64,000 nucleotides of DNA, from positions 62,001 through 126,000 of the forward strand of contig JAKCPI010031750.1 in assembly GCA_023213315.1 (NCBI GenBank). Reading direction: 5' to 3'. A program made the translations under genes and the position numbers. This document shows positions 63,575 through 64,000 of this stretch, piece by piece. Source of the stretch: Euborellia annulipes (lineage: Eukaryota; Arthropoda; Insecta; Dermaptera; Anisolabididae). Positions within the stretch are counted from its first letter, which is position 1; each line of letters starts with the position of its first letter. The notes under the pieces were generated by a model. It ran no database searches and was not told the origin of the DNA. It was given only the letters and a program-made list of their open reading frames with translations.

Positions 63575-64000
63575 TACTGTATTTTATTTCATTAGGTAGC
63601 CAATTATTATATTAAATAAAATTCTTGAACTATTATTATTTTAATAATAAGTAAAATTCAAAATTAATCTCACTCTTTAAAAACTAAAGTTTTTTTTATA
63701 AACAAAAACCAACCATCATAAAATTCCATTTAGATTTTACTTTGATAAAATAGAGAGCTACTTTTACCCAATCTAAAAAGTTTTAATGATTTTGATTTAA
63801 CTTTTCAACTTCATTTTAATAACCTATCATCTTTTAAAAAAAAATGATCTTAAAAGTAAGGACCGTCTATTATACTTGTTTTTTTTCTTCCCTCTAATAA
63901 ATAAGTGCCATTATTAAAAAAAAAAAACTTATTAAAAATTTATTTTTATACTATACACTATAGGTTTCTAAAATAATAAAAATATTGAGGAAAATTTGAC
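63575..64000. other. AT-rich interval, no gene
   Basis: Homopolymer and simple AT sequence only. Confidence 0.45.

Overview
This window is 64 kb of AT-rich, repeat-dense nuclear DNA from an animal, most likely an invertebrate and plausibly an arthropod. The evidence is short-period AT repeats, a tRNA-derived SINE family, Helitron, hAT and Tc1/mariner-type elements, and relics of LINE, LTR and Penelope-like retroelements. I cannot name the species. I found no intact host protein-coding gene. Nearly all open frames are short, low in complexity, or lie inside repeats. The four coding relics I trust are three LINE reverse-transcriptase C-termini (14230-14547, 48387-48587, 58011-58067) and one LTR-retrotransposon integrase tail (15046-15309).

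The window is best read as layers of mobile elements. Two dispersed families dominate, called A and B here. Both appear to insert in T-tracts, carry sub-terminal inverted repeats and end in a hairpin. That is the layout of non-autonomous Helentron/HINE-like elements. Classic Helitrons (family D, TC...CTAG between A and T), a tRNA-derived SINE (about 15 copies), ten short elements with 8-bp target duplications (hAT-type), two TA-flanked Tc1/mariner-type MITE families, and foldbacks carrying hammerhead-ribozyme-like cores are inserted into A, into B and into each other. Target duplications let the order be read: five layers at 39.36-41.18 kb and three layers at 20.1-21.2 kb and 27.8-28.8 kb.

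Layout: 0-9 kb holds A/B composites, a 1-kb palindrome and a hAT element. 9-14 kb holds A, family C, an internally duplicated stretch, a roughly 155-bp tandem repeat split by a hAT element, and a small MITE. 14-19.5 kb holds LINE and LTR relics, B copies and a higher-GC stretch. 20-30 kb holds mariner-type MITEs and their nests. 31-36 kb holds TA-flanked MITEs, a complete Helitron, and SINEs. 36-45 kb holds A, family C and the five-layer nest. 45.6-47.1 kb is a recent 413-bp satellite. 47-58 kb holds B, a LINE tail and foldbacks. 58.4-64 kb is comparatively repeat-poor apart from a few SINEs and one foldback.

No CRISPR, operon, rRNA gene or credible functional tRNA gene was seen. The most unusual material is the A/B element architecture, including conserved palindromes that match cAMP-response and RFX X-box consensus sites. 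The hammerhead-like cores in foldbacks, the deep nesting and the satellite also stand out. All family assignments come from reading the sequence; no database search was run.
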